The translations under genes were made by a program, and so were the position numbers. A stretch of DNA of 17,278 nucleotides, taken from an uncultured Coprococcus sp. Lineage in GTDB: Bacteria > Bacillota > Clostridia > Lachnospirales > Lachnospiraceae. Location of the stretch: positions 1 through 17,278 of the forward strand of contig USSH01000018.1 of the NCBI GenBank assembly GCA_900557435.1, given 5' to 3'. The notes beneath the pieces are model-generated. The model saw only the letters and a list, made by a program, of their open reading frames with translations, did no database searches and was not told the DNA's origin. Shown piece by piece: positions 8,201 through 16,541 of the stretch (position 1 is its first letter; each line of letters opens with the position of its first letter).

Positions 8201-10103
8201 GATAGCTGATGTTACGGCTTATGCAGAATTTGAAATACAGAGACTTGATCAGAATGTTGAATTTGATGTATGCGATTACACATTTGGCGACAGTGTAGAG
8301 GCTCCAGAGGTTACAGGAGCACAAGAGGATCCTGTTATAGAGTATTACTACACAACAGAGAACAGCAACACGGATGGAACATTGTGGGAGAACTCCAGAT
8401 CGGCAGATCCGGGCACATATTATATGTATGCCAAGGTTTGTGCTACAACCAATTACAATGAGTATGTAACACAGCCGGTTCAGTTCACAGTTGCAAAGAG
8501 AGAAACTCCGACAGACATAACAGCGGCTGATATTGTGAAGACATATGACGGCAAGGCTTATGGAATAACTGTTACAGGTGATATTCCTGAGGATGCAGTC
8601 GTAACTTATGGAACTTCTGAGGATGCCTGCGATAAGACTGTAAGTCCGAAGTACAGTCAGGCTTCAGATGAACCATACACTGTATATTATAAGGTTGCGG
8701 CAAGGGGATATGACACGATATCCGGACATGCAGCTATCACCATCAACAGAAGACCACTTGTTGTATCAGGAATAAAGGCTGCAAATAAGGTTTATGATGG
8801 AAAGGAAACAGCAAAGCTTGACTATTCAGGCGTTGTTCTGAATGGCAAGGTCAGCGCAGATGCGCTTACAGTTACAGCTACAGGAACATTCGACAGTGCA
8901 GATGCGGGAACAGGCAAAACTGTAAGCATCACAGATATACAGATCAGCGGAAAGACCGCTTCAAACTATGTACTTACAGAAGATGCCCAGCAGCAGACAG
9001 CAAAGGCAGATATCACTCCTGCGGGAACAACTCTTACTGTAGGAAAGGTTGGAGCTAAGACGTATGGAGGTGCACAGTTTGCCCTCAGTGTGAAGTGCAG
9101 TAGAAATGATAAGAAGACATTTACAAGCAGCAATACAAAGGTTGTCAAAGTGGATAGCACAGGCAAGGTTACTATAGTTGGTGCAGGCAAGGCTGTTGTG
9201 ACGGTATCAGTTGCAGCAAATGAGAACTACAAGGCAGCAGCTGCAAAGGTTGCGATCACGGTAAATCCAAAAGCCATCAGAGTAACTGCGAATGACGCAT
9301 CGAAGTATGAAGGCAAGAAGGATCCGAAGTTTACATTTACAGCGGAGGGACTTGTTGGCAAGGACAAGCTTACAGGAATTGTTTTCAAGAGAGCTGCCGG
9401 TGAGAAGTCCGGAACATACACGATCAAAGTGGGTCAGAAGAAGGGTGCAAATCCAAACTACAAGATAACATTTGCCATTGGTCGTCTGGTTATAAAGAAA
9501 GCGCCAAATGTTGAACTTAGCGGTACAGAGCTTTGTAAGAAGACCCTTCCATTCTTTGTTATGAGAGGAAAGGGAACAGGTACAAGAATAGATCTGACAT
9601 GGGACAAGGTCAAAGGTGCAACAGGATATGATGTATATTGGTCATATTGTAATGGAAAGAACAACTTTAATAAGCTTGGTAATGTGACAAAATCTCTGAA
9701 ATATGCGGATAAGAGTCTCAACAGCAAGCGTGAATACAAGTACTTTACAGTTGCATACAAGATGTCAGGTGGTAGAAAGGTATATCTTGGCAAGACAAAC
9801 ATAGTGCATGTTGCAATGCCTTATGCATCAAGGACAAATGCCCTGACAGTTACTGTAAATAAGACTTCAGTAAGCCTTGCTAAGGGTAAGACATTCAAGA
9901 TCACCAAGAAGGTTAAGCTTGAGGATCCAAAGAAGAAGGCATTAAGACATTTCCTGAAGAATGAATTCTATATAACCTCCAATGCAAAGGTGGCAACTGT
10001 TTCATCAACAGGAGTCATCAAGGCAGTGGGCAAGGGCACATGTACGGTTTATGTAATGGCTGACAACGGTGTGTGTGCAAGGATCAAAGTGACAGTGAAG
10101 TAG
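5292..10103 (+). CDS. Giant secreted Ig-like / MBG-repeat surface protein
   Basis: About 1,603 residues from ATG 5292 (GAGGGAAG just upstream); a TTG at 5271 with AAGAGG is an alternative giving 1,610, used for numbering here. A signal peptide ends near AYAA (about residues 40-44). Then come an unrecognised region (about 45-200), an Ig-like domain with the YQWQ...WYRC pattern (about 205-285), another unassigned beta-rich region (about 290-600), a Fn3-like module (about 605-718), several MBG/YDG-like modules marked by TYDG, AYDG and VYDG motifs (about 719-1408), a Fn3-like module (about 1425-1515) and a C-terminal BIG2-like domain (about 1522-1610) with ITSNAKVATVSSTGVIKAVGKG-type residues. 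No LPXTG signal, C-terminal membrane helix or SLH domain is visible, so it may be released or held non-covalently. No enzyme domain is recognised; adhesion or glycan binding is inferred. It has its own terminator. Confidence 0.85.
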   Translation: MKERILCRKVMAWLMTAFMVITCLISIGGKNTAYAAAMENIKVTDVDISTDGHLRGLKWGWTTSGYASASCKLGIQSEKFLSGDLTNFGDYVSTHRYNGWASAESPEGCGFKGWITENSFSRSSGTYDRTDTISGEGIDMGTTGVYYLYTWTYYNGYVFPDIYIGSIDLDAGKIVDASGNEITFQIGGFSGGGNTDPSEEEVVFMNNGYPYGKNMTKSSITLVMDVTGEATTYQWQSAISKRGPFTDIEGANESTYTFTPTHGYWYRCVVDGTASRAVKAVFPSSDESNKWTKANESWYISNGVMAYMVNGNGFDIVGLYTKDGKNYMLGTSYTKTWAMYSRSDAEPSSETVSSSSPSVADLTALRLSFDPMNTHDLIFDAELKEGQHSFAIGADANIGNEITSSDSADKAVLAATVKNGELQQMAMMGVAKAADATDETPSFVLAPITQASYYWIGNYRERKIFAYNTVSSSYIKETAEINGQSVASLVEGIDSGLTMSWTNVEDGGHIGFKFSVGAVADVGAVTGQVDYITEKLTDLDDDTSYIITVDGESYDIVSDMYGDIALEGTDDNDVAYSLFGKNISISKKDSQDTPADITVAARPEAPSAPKTLADIQNPTPADMESAADGEGVEIVSVTGDSVTVSPLGGQQYQYSMDEETWTVLDDLNVSDNYVISGLEENQRVYVRTRYVANKTKPASLWSDAKVVSRDLIAGVTAEDTTCTYDGLIHSPSVTIADGLDGASISYSLAADKPYTQTVPELKNAGTYKVYYLVTADECSPVFGDVTVTIEKKTITADKVIVDENAYIQGIQFSGLLDGDELVYDEDYTVVLWDVTPGIETVVTTYRFGLATTGSAANYILQNKSWDMVHHHDWTHEVKEGSSNKIIAYCNETENPAHCAYQGRNEAVSCTVTAESRAYDGTEYADAVVNNWITEKTGEAAVTYYEGTGDTDYPENENAPVNAGTYKFVVKIADVTAYAEFEIQRLDQNVEFDVCDYTFGDSVEAPEVTGAQEDPVIEYYYTTENSNTDGTLWENSRSADPGTYYMYAKVCATTNYNEYVTQPVQFTVAKRETPTDITAADIVKTYDGKAYGITVTGDIPEDAVVTYGTSEDACDKTVSPKYSQASDEPYTVYYKVAARGYDTISGHAAITINRRPLVVSGIKAANKVYDGKETAKLDYSGVVLNGKVSADALTVTATGTFDSADAGTGKTVSITDIQISGKTASNYVLTEDAQQQTAKADITPAGTTLTVGKVGAKTYGGAQFALSVKCSRNDKKTFTSSNTKVVKVDSTGKVTIVGAGKAVVTVSVAANENYKAAAAKVAITVNPKAIRVTANDASKYEGKKDPKFTFTAEGLVGKDKLTGIVFKRAAGEKSGTYTIKVGQKKGANPNYKITFAIGRLVIKKAPNVELSGTELCKKTLPFFVMRGKGTGTRIDLTWDKVKGATGYDVYWSYCNGKNNFNKLGNVTKSLKYADKSLNSKREYKYFTVAYKMSGGRKVYLGKTNIVHVAMPYASRTNALTVTVNKTSVSLAKGKTFKITKKVKLEDPKKKALRHFLKNEFYITSNAKVATVSSTGVIKAVGKGTCTVYVMADNGVCARIKVTVK

Positions 10104-10126
10104 TGCTTCAGACATGGTTATAATTG

Positions 10127-10167
10127 AAAACTCCTCCAAACCGGTTGTGGCTTTGGGGGAGTTTTTT
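10127..10167 (+). terminator. Intrinsic terminator of surface-protein gene
   Basis: A 14-bp stem (10127-10140 with 10152-10165; one G-U pair) with an 11-base loop, running straight into six T residues. A standard rho-independent terminator 24 bp after the stop codon. Confidence 0.9.
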
Positions 10168-10178
10168 GAGATTAATAG

Positions 10179-10207
10179 TTGATTATGGTATACCTATTTG
10201 CTAAAAT
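10179..10207 (+). promoter_or_regulatory. Sigma-A-type promoter for pgi
   Basis: TTGATT (10179-10184), a 17-bp spacer, and TAAAAT (10202-10207), about 45 bp before the pgi start codon. Confidence 0.55.
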
Positions 10208-10251
10208 TGAGTCAATGTGAAAAATTTAATACAAGTAAGGAGAGAAAACAA

Positions 10252-11607
10252 ATGGCACAAACAGTAAGTTTCGATTTTAAGAATGCAAAAGCCATGGCTA
10301 CAGACGCTGATATCGCAGCAATCAAGGATCAGGTTGTAGCTGCAAAGGCAACACTTGTAAACAAGACAGGTGAGGGAAATGATTTCCTTGGATGGATCGA
10401 CCTTCCAGTAGACTATGACAAGGAAGAGTTTGCGAGAATCAAGAAGGCAGCAGCTAAGATCCAGGCAGATTCAGACGTGCTTGTAGTAATCGGTATCGGT
10501 GGTTCTTACCTGGGTGCAAGAGCAGCCATCGAAGCTTTAAGACACAGCTTTTATAACTCAGTTGACAAGTCAATCCGTAAGACTCCTGAGATTTATTATG
10601 CAGGATCCAACATAAGCAGTACATACATGGCTCATCTGCTTCAGGTGATCGGAGACAGAGATTTCTCTATCAACATCATCTCAAAGTCAGGTACAACAAC
10701 AGAGCCAGGTATCGCATCAAGAATCTTCAAGAAGAAGCTTGTTGAGAAGTATGGCAAGGAGGGCGCAGCAAAGAGAATCTACGCCACAACGGACAAGGCA
10801 AAGGGAGCTCTCAAGACACTTGCAACAGAGGAGGGCTATGAGACATTTGTAGTTCCTGATGATGTAGGAGGAAGATTCTCAGTTCTCACAGCAGTTGGTC
10901 TTCTGCCAATAGCAGTAAGCGGTGCTGATATAGATAAGCTTATGGAAGGCGCAGCTTCAGCAAGAAAGGATTGTCTTGCACAGGACTTCGACGATTCAGA
11001 TGCTATGAAGTACGCAGCAGTAAGAAATGTACTGTACAACAAGGGTAAGTCAATCGAGATCCTTGCTAACTTTGAGCCGGCACTCCACTATGTATCAGAG
11101 TGGTGGAAGCAGCTCTACGGCGAGAGTGAGGGTAAGGATGGCAAGGGACTCTTCCCAACAGCTACAGACTTTACAACAGACCTTCACTCACTTGGACAGT
11201 TCATCCAGCAGGGTTCACAGAACCACTTTGAGACAGTAATCAATGTTGTTAATCCAACATGTGAGATCGTTATGGAGGCTGAGGACTCAGATCTTGACGG
11301 ACTTAACTATCTTGCAGGCAAGACAGTTGATTTCGCTAACAAGAGTGCGATGAACGGAACAATCCTTGCACATGCAGATGGCGGAATACCTATCATCCAG
11401 ATCAACATTGATAAGATCGATGAGTTCACACTCGGAGAGCTGTTCTATACATTTGAGTTCGCATGTGGTGTAAGTGGTTACACACTTGGTGTAAACCCAT
11501 TCAACCAGCCAGGTGTTGAGAGCTACAAGAAGAACATGTTCGCTCTCCTCGGTAAGCCAGGCAACGAGGAACTCGGCAAGGAGCTTCTTGCAAGAATCAA
11601 CGGCTAA
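10252..11607 (+). CDS. pgi: Glucose-6-phosphate isomerase
   Basis: Pgi interconverts glucose 6-phosphate and fructose 6-phosphate in glycolysis and gluconeogenesis, in the cytoplasm. The ATG at 10252 (protein MAQTVSFDF...) has AAGGAGAG about 7 bases upstream; an upstream in-frame TTG at 10198 would add 18 residues and overlap the promoter, so it is rejected. The 451-residue length matches the short bacterial type seen in Firmicutes. Motifs include the sugar-phosphate binding [13 protein letters not shown] loop, SKSGTTTEP, the first PGI signature around [24 protein letters not shown], and the second signature [16 protein letters not shown], which carries the catalytic lysine region. It is monocistronic, with its own promoter and terminator. 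It uses a narrow, biased codon set, as expected of a highly expressed gene. Confidence 0.98.
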   Translation: MAQTVSFDFKNAKAMATDADIAAIKDQVVAAKATLVNKTGEGNDFLGWIDLPVDYDKEEFARIKKAAAKIQADSDVLVVIGIGGSYLGARAAIEALRHSFYNSVDKSIRKTPEIYYAGSNISSTYMAHLLQVIGDRDFSINIISKSGTTTEPGIASRIFKKKLVEKYGKEGAAKRIYATTDKAKGALKTLATEEGYETFVVPDDVGGRFSVLTAVGLLPIAVSGADIDKLMEGAASARKDCLAQDFDDSDAMKYAAVRNVLYNKGKSIEILANFEPALHYVSEWWKQLYGESEGKDGKGLFPTATDFTTDLHSLGQFIQQGSQNHFETVINVVNPTCEIVMEAEDSDLDGLNYLAGKTVDFANKSAMNGTILAHADGGIPIIQINIDKIDEFTLGELFYTFEFACGVSGYTLGVNPFNQPGVESYKKNMFALLGKPGNEELGKELLARING

Positions 11608-11635
11608 TCCGATCCAATAAAAATACAAATAATGC

Positions 11636-11697
11636 AGGCGCATATGTCATTCCAGATTTCGCCATGGAATCCAGAAGGCATATACGCCTTTTATTTT
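11636..11697 (+). terminator. Terminator of pgi
   Basis: A long imperfect hairpin: AGGCG/CGCCT outer stem (11636-11640 with 11685-11689), ATATG/CATAT, then ATTCCA/TGGAAT near the loop, followed by TTTTATTTT. It starts 28 bp after the pgi stop. Confidence 0.75.
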
Positions 11698-11712
11698 GCC
11701 CGGTGATGTCCC

Positions 11713-11786
11713 GGGGACGGAGGGGACAGGTACCTCCGTCCCCTCCGTCCCTCTGGGGGGCAGGTACCTCCGTCCCCTCCGTCCCC
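11713..11786. repeat. GC-rich REP/REPIN-like palindromic repeat
   Basis: A left arm GGGGACGGAGGGGA (11713-11726) faces two copies of its reverse complement (11739-11751, 13 of 14; 11773-11786, 14 of 14). The right side is a direct repeat of 25 bases, at 11727-11751 and 11761-11785 (period 34), each starting CAGGTACC, a KpnI-type palindrome. CCTCCGTCCC occurs four times. The composition is sharply more GC-rich than the flanks. The layout resembles REP/REPIN elements mobilised in trans by RAYT-type transposases (inference). It lies between the pgi terminator and the gdpP promoter. Confidence 0.75.
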
Positions 11787-11804
11787 GTTGTCGATGTATA
11801 TTTC

Positions 11805-11833
11805 TTGTAATCGGTTTTGTACAATGTTATACT
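11805..11833 (+). promoter_or_regulatory. Sigma-A-type promoter for gdpP
   Basis: TTGTAA (11805-11810), a 17-bp spacer, and TATACT (11828-11833). A leader of about 110 bases follows before the gdpP start. No riboswitch fold was recognised in it. Confidence 0.6.
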
Positions 11834-11949
11834 TATGAAGTGTGTAGGCTTATGTAAGTTGTGCTGTGGTTCATACCAGGAAGCACTATACACGTAAAGT
11901 GGAAATAGCGATACTTATATAGAGACGGAAGGATTAAAGGTCAGGACCG

Positions 11950-14193
11950 ATGAATGAAAAAAAGGATATAAACGGAGTGTATAACCGATACAGACAGGTA
12001 CCGGTATATCTTATAGGACTTTTCTGTCTGATGACAGTGCTGATGTATCTGGTTGGGGTAGGTGCCGGAATACTGGCGACTATATTTACATTGACGTATG
12101 GCACAATTGTTGTGTTTGTGTACCTCAGAATGAATCTGCTTGAGAGGGACAGGTACGTGGAATTTGCCATGGAACATGGAAAGATGCAGAAAGAACTCAT
12201 AAAGGAGTTCCCCGTTCCGTATGCACTGCTGGATGAGTCCGGAAAGGTCGTATGGGTAAATGACGAATTTTCCGCAATCACAGAGAGCAGTAAGAGAAGA
12301 TTGATGAAACTCAATATCGTTCAGGTATTTGAGGAGGTAAATGAGGAGAATCTGCCATATGAGGAGGATGTGACAGAGGGAGAGATAGCGTTTAATGGTA
12401 AAGAATACAGATATGAGATAAAACGAGTTCAAGTGAACAAATATGACCCTGCCAGAGAGGAACAGGAATCCACGGAGGTATCAGCGCATTCGTCTGCACA
12501 TTCTGAGGCACACACAGAAGATAACTCAGGAATAGGATCCAACTCGGGATCAGACGTAGAGTCCGGGATACAATTTGACAACATGGATGATAAGGCTGGC
12601 GGAAATCAGGAAAACAATGACAGCCATACCGGTGCACTTGTTTCACACGGTAAAAAACATGGAAAGACGGATACATTTCTGGCATTCTATATGTTTGATG
12701 TGACTACGGTCAATAAGCTCACTCAGGAGAATCATGATCAGAAGCTGGTTGCAGGTCTGATATATATTGATAACTACGATGAGATTTTTGAATCCCTCGA
12801 GGAGGTTCGACACTCGCTGTTGGTTGCCCTTGTGGACAGAAAGATTAATAAGTACATGGCAAATGTTGACGCCATAGTGAAGAGCCTTGAGAAGGACAAG
12901 TATATGTTTGTGATGCCACAGAAGTATCTTGATCAGCTGAAGGAGAACAAATTTGCCCTGCTCGATGAGGTTAAGGCTATCAATATAGGAAATGATCTTC
13001 CTCTTACACTCAGTATAAGCCTTGGAACTGACTACAAGAGCTTTATAGAGAATTTCGAGGCTGCGAGATCTGCCATGGAGCTTGCTCTTGGACGAGGCGG
13101 TGATCAGGCTGTCATCAAGTCGGCGGACAGAATAACATATTTTGGCGGAAAGAGTCAGGGAACGGAAAAATCCACACGAGTAAAGGCCAGAGTCAAAACT
13201 TTGGCATTCAAGGAATTGCTTGAGACCAAGGAACAGGTTATAATAATGGCTCACAAGAACCCTGATATGGATGCATTCGGTTCCGGAATAGGTATATACA
13301 AGATGGTTTCTGCCCTGGGCAAGAAAGCACATATAGTTGTGAATGAAGTGTCCTCAGCCATCAGTCCTATATATGGAAATTTCGCCTCCAGCAATGTTTA
13401 CCCGGAGGATATGATCATCAACAATGATCAGGCTCTGGGGCTTGTGGACGATGATACAGTTGTGGTCGTGACGGATGTAAACAATCCTACCCTGACAGAA
13501 TGCGAGGAGCTGCTGTCATATGCCAAGAGCATTGTCGTGTTCGATCACCATAGACAGACGAAAGATGTCATTGCAAATGCGACTCTGTCGTATATAGAGC
13601 CATTTGCCTCATCTGCATGCGAGATGATTGCTGAGATGCTTCAATACATGGATGAAAAGATAAAACTCAGACCTACAGAAGCAGATGCCATGTATGCAGG
13701 AATCCTTATAGATACTGACAACTTCCTGTCCAAGACCGGAGTGAGAACCTTTGAGGCTGCAGCATTCCTCAAGCGAAGCGGCGCTGACGTTATGCGAGTG
13801 AGAAAAATGTTCAGAACAGACATAGAGACCTACAGGCAGAAGGCTGAAGGCGTGAGCCATGCTGAGATGGTGCTTGGTGCATTTGCGATATCCATCATAA
13901 CTCCGTCTGAGACAGGAACGGAGTCGCCACTGGTTCTCACTGCAAAGATTGCAAATGAGATGCTCAATATAGCAGGTGTCAGAGCATCATTTGTCATAGC
14001 TCAGGTCGGGGATGATGTAAAGATAAGTGCCAGAGCTATAGATGATGTGAATGTGCAGATCATCATGGAACGAATGGGTGGAGGCGGACATGCCAATATA
14101 GCTGCGGCTCAGTTTGCAAATGCAAATGCTGAGGATATAAAGGAGAAGCTTGTTGAGCTTTTAAATGAGATGTACACAGAGGGAGATATATAA
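11950..14193 (+). CDS. gdpP: Cyclic-di-AMP phosphodiesterase GdpP (DHH/DHHA1)
   Basis: Membrane-bound enzyme that hydrolyses c-di-AMP, affecting wall and osmotic homeostasis. Order of parts: two N-terminal membrane helices (about residues 18-61), a PAS-like domain (about 80-160), a low-complexity Ser/His/Asp/Glu-rich insert (about 165-235), a degenerate GGDEF domain (about 240-400) with SLEKDKYMFV (312-321) where RYGGDEF would be, a DHH domain and DHHA1. Catalytic residues are intact: HKNPDMDA (His435, Asp439, Asp441), VTDVN (Asp509), FDHH (Asp532-His534) and GGGGH (710-714). At 747 residues it is roughly 80-90 longer than Bacillus or Staphylococcus GdpP, mostly from the insert. The ATG at 11950 has AAAGG 9 bases upstream. 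It precedes rplI and dnaB, the usual Firmicutes order. Confidence 0.97.
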   Translation: MNEKKDINGVYNRYRQVPVYLIGLFCLMTVLMYLVGVGAGILATIFTLTYGTIVVFVYLRMNLLERDRYVEFAMEHGKMQKELIKEFPVPYALLDESGKVVWVNDEFSAITESSKRRLMKLNIVQVFEEVNEENLPYEEDVTEGEIAFNGKEYRYEIKRVQVNKYDPAREEQESTEVSAHSSAHSEAHTEDNSGIGSNSGSDVESGIQFDNMDDKAGGNQENNDSHTGALVSHGKKHGKTDTFLAFYMFDVTTVNKLTQENHDQKLVAGLIYIDNYDEIFESLEEVRHSLLVALVDRKINKYMANVDAIVKSLEKDKYMFVMPQKYLDQLKENKFALLDEVKAINIGNDLPLTLSISLGTDYKSFIENFEAARSAMELALGRGGDQAVIKSADRITYFGGKSQGTEKSTRVKARVKTLAFKELLETKEQVIIMAHKNPDMDAFGSGIGIYKMVSALGKKAHIVVNEVSSAISPIYGNFASSNVYPEDMIINNDQALGLVDDDTVVVVTDVNNPTLTECEELLSYAKSIVVFDHHRQTKDVIANATLSYIEPFASSACEMIAEMLQYMDEKIKLRPTEADAMYAGILIDTDNFLSKTGVRTFEAAAFLKRSGADVMRVRKMFRTDIETYRQKAEGVSHAEMVLGAFAISIITPSETGTESPLVLTAKIANEMLNIAGVRASFVIAQVGDDVKISARAIDDVNVQIIMERMGGGGHANIAAAQFANANAEDIKEKLVELLNEMYTEGDI

Positions 14194-14230
14194 AAAGATC
14201 CGCCGGGTGATTGAGGATAAGTTGTTCCGA

Positions 14231-14251
14231 CAAATATTTGACAAATATTTG
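14231..14251. repeat. Twin 10-bp palindromes, one helical turn apart
   Basis: CAAATATTTG, a perfect palindrome, occurs at 14231-14240 and 14242-14251, repeating every 11 bp in the gdpP-rplI gap. The second overlaps a TTGACA (14238-14243) that could be a -35 element for rplI-dnaB with a weak TAAAAA -10 about 16 bp downstream. Possibly an operator; unproven. Confidence 0.55.
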
Positions 14252-14299
14252 ATTGAAAGTAAAAAATAAACAGATTTCATCGAAAGGAGACATACAGTT

Positions 14300-14746
14300 A
14301 TGAAGGTTATATTATTACAGGATGTAAAGAGCCTTGGAAAGAAAGGTGCAATGGTTGAGGTCAGCGAGGGTTATGCAAGAAATTTCATAATTCCTAAGAA
14401 GCTTGGAGTTGAGGCAACTCCGAAGAATATAAACGATCAGAAGCTTAAGAAGGCTCACGATGAGAAGGTTGCAGCAGAGAATCTTGCGGAGGCAAAGGCG
14501 CTTGCTGCAGAGCTTGAGAAATCTTCAGTCACTGTCAAGATAAAAGTGGGCGAGGGTGGGAGATCATTTGGCTCGGTGTCCACAAAGGAGATATCAGATG
14601 CCATAAAGACACAGCTTGGCAAGGACATTGATAAGAAGAAAGTAGTTATGAAGGATCCGATAAAGGCTATAGGCAGTTTCACAGTGAAGATCAAGCTTCA
14701 CCCAGAGGTGCAGGCAGAGCTCTCTGTAAAGGTAGAGGAGGCTTGA
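14300..14746 (+). CDS. rplI: 50S ribosomal protein L9
   Basis: Large-subunit ribosomal protein that binds 23S rRNA near the base of the L1 stalk and helps limit frameshifting. The 148-residue length is normal. The N-terminal domain has the conserved MKVILLQDVKSLGKKG and GYARNFIIPK residues (1-35). A long Lys/Glu-rich connecting helix (about 42-75) leads to the C-terminal RNA-binding domain with GRSFGSVS and IKAIGSFTVKIKLHPEV. The ATG at 14300 has AAAGGAGA at 14284-14291. dnaB starts 4 bp after the stop, with its ribosome site inside rplI, so the two are very likely translationally linked. Confidence 0.98.
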   Translation: MKVILLQDVKSLGKKGAMVEVSEGYARNFIIPKKLGVEATPKNINDQKLKKAHDEKVAAENLAEAKALAAELEKSSVTVKIKVGEGGRSFGSVSTKEISDAIKTQLGKDIDKKKVVMKDPIKAIGSFTVKIKLHPEVQAELSVKVEEA

Positions 14747-14750
14747 TTGA

Positions 14751-16082
14751 ATGGAAGATTCATATGCTAAAAAGAAGCTTCCGTATAATCTGAATGCAGA
14801 AAAGTCGGTTATAGGTTCGATGCTCATGGATAGAGATGCAATAGTTGACGCATCGGATATGCTGACAAAAGAAGACTTTTACTATGGACAGTATGGCATA
14901 CTGTTCGAGAACATGGTAGAACTCTTCAAAGAGGGCAAGGCCGTAGATATTGTCACACTTAAGAATAAACTTGAGGAGAACAATGTCCCGGATGAGGTTA
15001 TAAGCATAAGCGCCATTGCGGATATCATGGATGCAGTTCCAACATCGGTGAATGCGAAACATTATGCAGAGATAGTGGCGGATAAGTCGGTGCTTAGAAA
15101 GACCATAAAGCTGTGTGAGCAGGTTGAGAAAGATTGTTATCTTGATTCCGAGGGAGTTGACGTGCTTCTGGAGAGAGCGGAGAGCGGTGTATTTAACCTG
15201 ATAAAAGAGAGAAATGGTTCCAATAGCTTTGTGCCTATAGACAGAGTGGTCATGAATGTTATAGATCAGATTGAGGCAGCATCGAGACAGAATTCCCGAG
15301 TCACCGGTATACCAACGGGATTCATAGATCTGGACAATATGCTGACGGGTCTTCACGGTTCAGAGTTTATTCTGGTTGCCGCGAGACCAGCCATGGGTAA
15401 GACGGCATTTGTGCTTAATATTGCGCATCACGTAGCTGTGAGAAAGAAGATACCAACGGTTATATTCAACCTTGAGATGAGTAAGGAACAGCTTGTAACC
15501 CGTATGATCGCAATGGATTCCTTGGTTGATTCCCAGAAGATCCAGACAGGACAGCTGGCGGAAGACGACTGGGATCAGGTGCTTGCAAGTTCCGAGAGTA
15601 TTGCGGCTTCGCCTCTGTTTATAGAGGATACATCGGCACTTACTATCTCAGAACTCAGATCAAAATGTCGTAGGCTGAAGAGCAAGAATAATCTTGGGCT
15701 GATAATCATCGACTACTTGCAGTTGATGAGCACCACAGGAAAGGTTGAGTCCAGACAGCAGTTTGTCTCGGATATGTCGAGATCTCTCAAGATGCTTGCG
15801 AGGGAGCTGGATGTCCCTATCATAGCGTTGTCACAGCTTAATCGAGATGTCGACAGAAGACCGGATCACAAGCCTGTGCTTGCGGATCTGCGTGAGTCTG
15901 GTTCTATAGAGCAGGATGCGGATGTGGTAATGTTCATTTACAGGGATGATTACTACAATCCGGATACTGACAAGAAGGGTATCTCGGAAATCATCATAGC
16001 TAAGCAAAGAAAAGGCGCTACTGGATCGGTTGATCTTGTGTGGCTGCAGGAATATACGAAGTTTGCAAACAAAGAGCACTAA
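14751..16082 (+). CDS. dnaB: Replicative DNA helicase DnaB
   Basis: Hexameric 5'-3' helicase that unwinds DNA at the replication fork (called DnaC in Bacillus). 443 residues, the usual length. The N-terminal domain (about 1-110) begins with LPYNLNAEKSVIGSML, typical of the family. After a linker (about 115-180) the RecA-like ATPase carries Walker A (ARPAMGKT, Lys217-Thr218), Walker B (LIIIDYLQLM, Asp321), the SQLNRDVDRR segment, DLRESGSIEQDADVV, and the KQRKGATG arginine-finger region near the end. No intein is present. The start at 14751 has GAGGAGG about 10 bases upstream inside rplI. It is the last intact gene before the broken fabV; no clear terminator separates the two. Confidence 0.98.
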   Translation: MEDSYAKKKLPYNLNAEKSVIGSMLMDRDAIVDASDMLTKEDFYYGQYGILFENMVELFKEGKAVDIVTLKNKLEENNVPDEVISISAIADIMDAVPTSVNAKHYAEIVADKSVLRKTIKLCEQVEKDCYLDSEGVDVLLERAESGVFNLIKERNGSNSFVPIDRVVMNVIDQIEAASRQNSRVTGIPTGFIDLDNMLTGLHGSEFILVAARPAMGKTAFVLNIAHHVAVRKKIPTVIFNLEMSKEQLVTRMIAMDSLVDSQKIQTGQLAEDDWDQVLASSESIAASPLFIEDTSALTISELRSKCRRLKSKNNLGLIIIDYLQLMSTTGKVESRQQFVSDMSRSLKMLARELDVPIIALSQLNRDVDRRPDHKPVLADLRESGSIEQDADVVMFIYRDDYYNPDTDKKGISEIIIAKQRKGATGSVDLVWLQEYTKFANKEH

Positions 16083-16130
16083 TGTCATATTTATTTATAG
16101 AATTTATCAAGAATTAAAAGGAGATCAGTA

Positions 16131-16541
16131 ATGGTAGTAGAACCAAGAGTAAAGGATTATATCTGTACGACAGCACATCCTACAGGCTGTGCCCAGAATG
16201 TAAAGAATCAGATCGAGTATGTTAAGTCAAAGGGTGAGACGAAGAGTGATAAGGCCCCAAAGAAGGTGCTGGTGATAGGCGCATCGACCGGTTATGGACT
16301 TGCATCACGTATTGCAGTGGCATTTGGATATGGAGCAGACACATTGGGTGTTATGTTCGAGAAGGAGTCCAATGGCCGCCGTACTGCTACAGCAGGATTC
16401 TACAACACTAGAGCATTTGAGAATGAGGCTCATGCAGCAGGACTTTATGCAAAGTCTATAAATGGAGATGCATTTTCAAAGGAGATAAAGGATCAGGTTA
16501 TCGAGACGATCAAGGCTGAGAACATGGGAAATAACGGATGA
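16131..16541 (+). pseudogene. fabV: 5' fragment of fabV-type trans-2-enoyl reductase
   Basis: FabV/Ter enzymes reduce trans-2-enoyl-ACP or -CoA with NAD(P)H, in fatty acid synthesis or short-chain acyl-CoA metabolism. The start has AAAGGAGA 6 bases upstream. Residues 1-133 match the family N terminus: [14 protein letters not shown] (5-20), the NAD-binding [15 protein letters not shown] (46-60), GVMFEK, and [13 protein letters not shown]. Full-length members are near 400 residues. Here the family match ends after ENMG (residue 133), where GKVDL would be expected, and reads NNG then stop in transposase-derived DNA. The catalytic Tyr/Lys region and C-terminal half are missing, so this copy cannot be active. 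The rest of the gene is not in the window and may lie beyond the IS. Family assignment is firm; ACP versus CoA substrate is open. Confidence 0.93.

Noticed and set aside
10198..10251. Upstream TTG start extending Pgi by 18 residues
   Set aside because: The extension has no family similarity, overlaps the predicted -10 element, and the ATG at 10252 has a strong ribosome site.
12643..13332. 229-codon open frame on the minus strand
   Set aside because: It is fully antisense to conserved gdpP coding sequence, and its protein resembles no family I know.
14760..15356. 198-codon open frame on the minus strand
   Set aside because: It is antisense to dnaB, with Ile/His/Tyr-rich shadow composition and no ribosome site.
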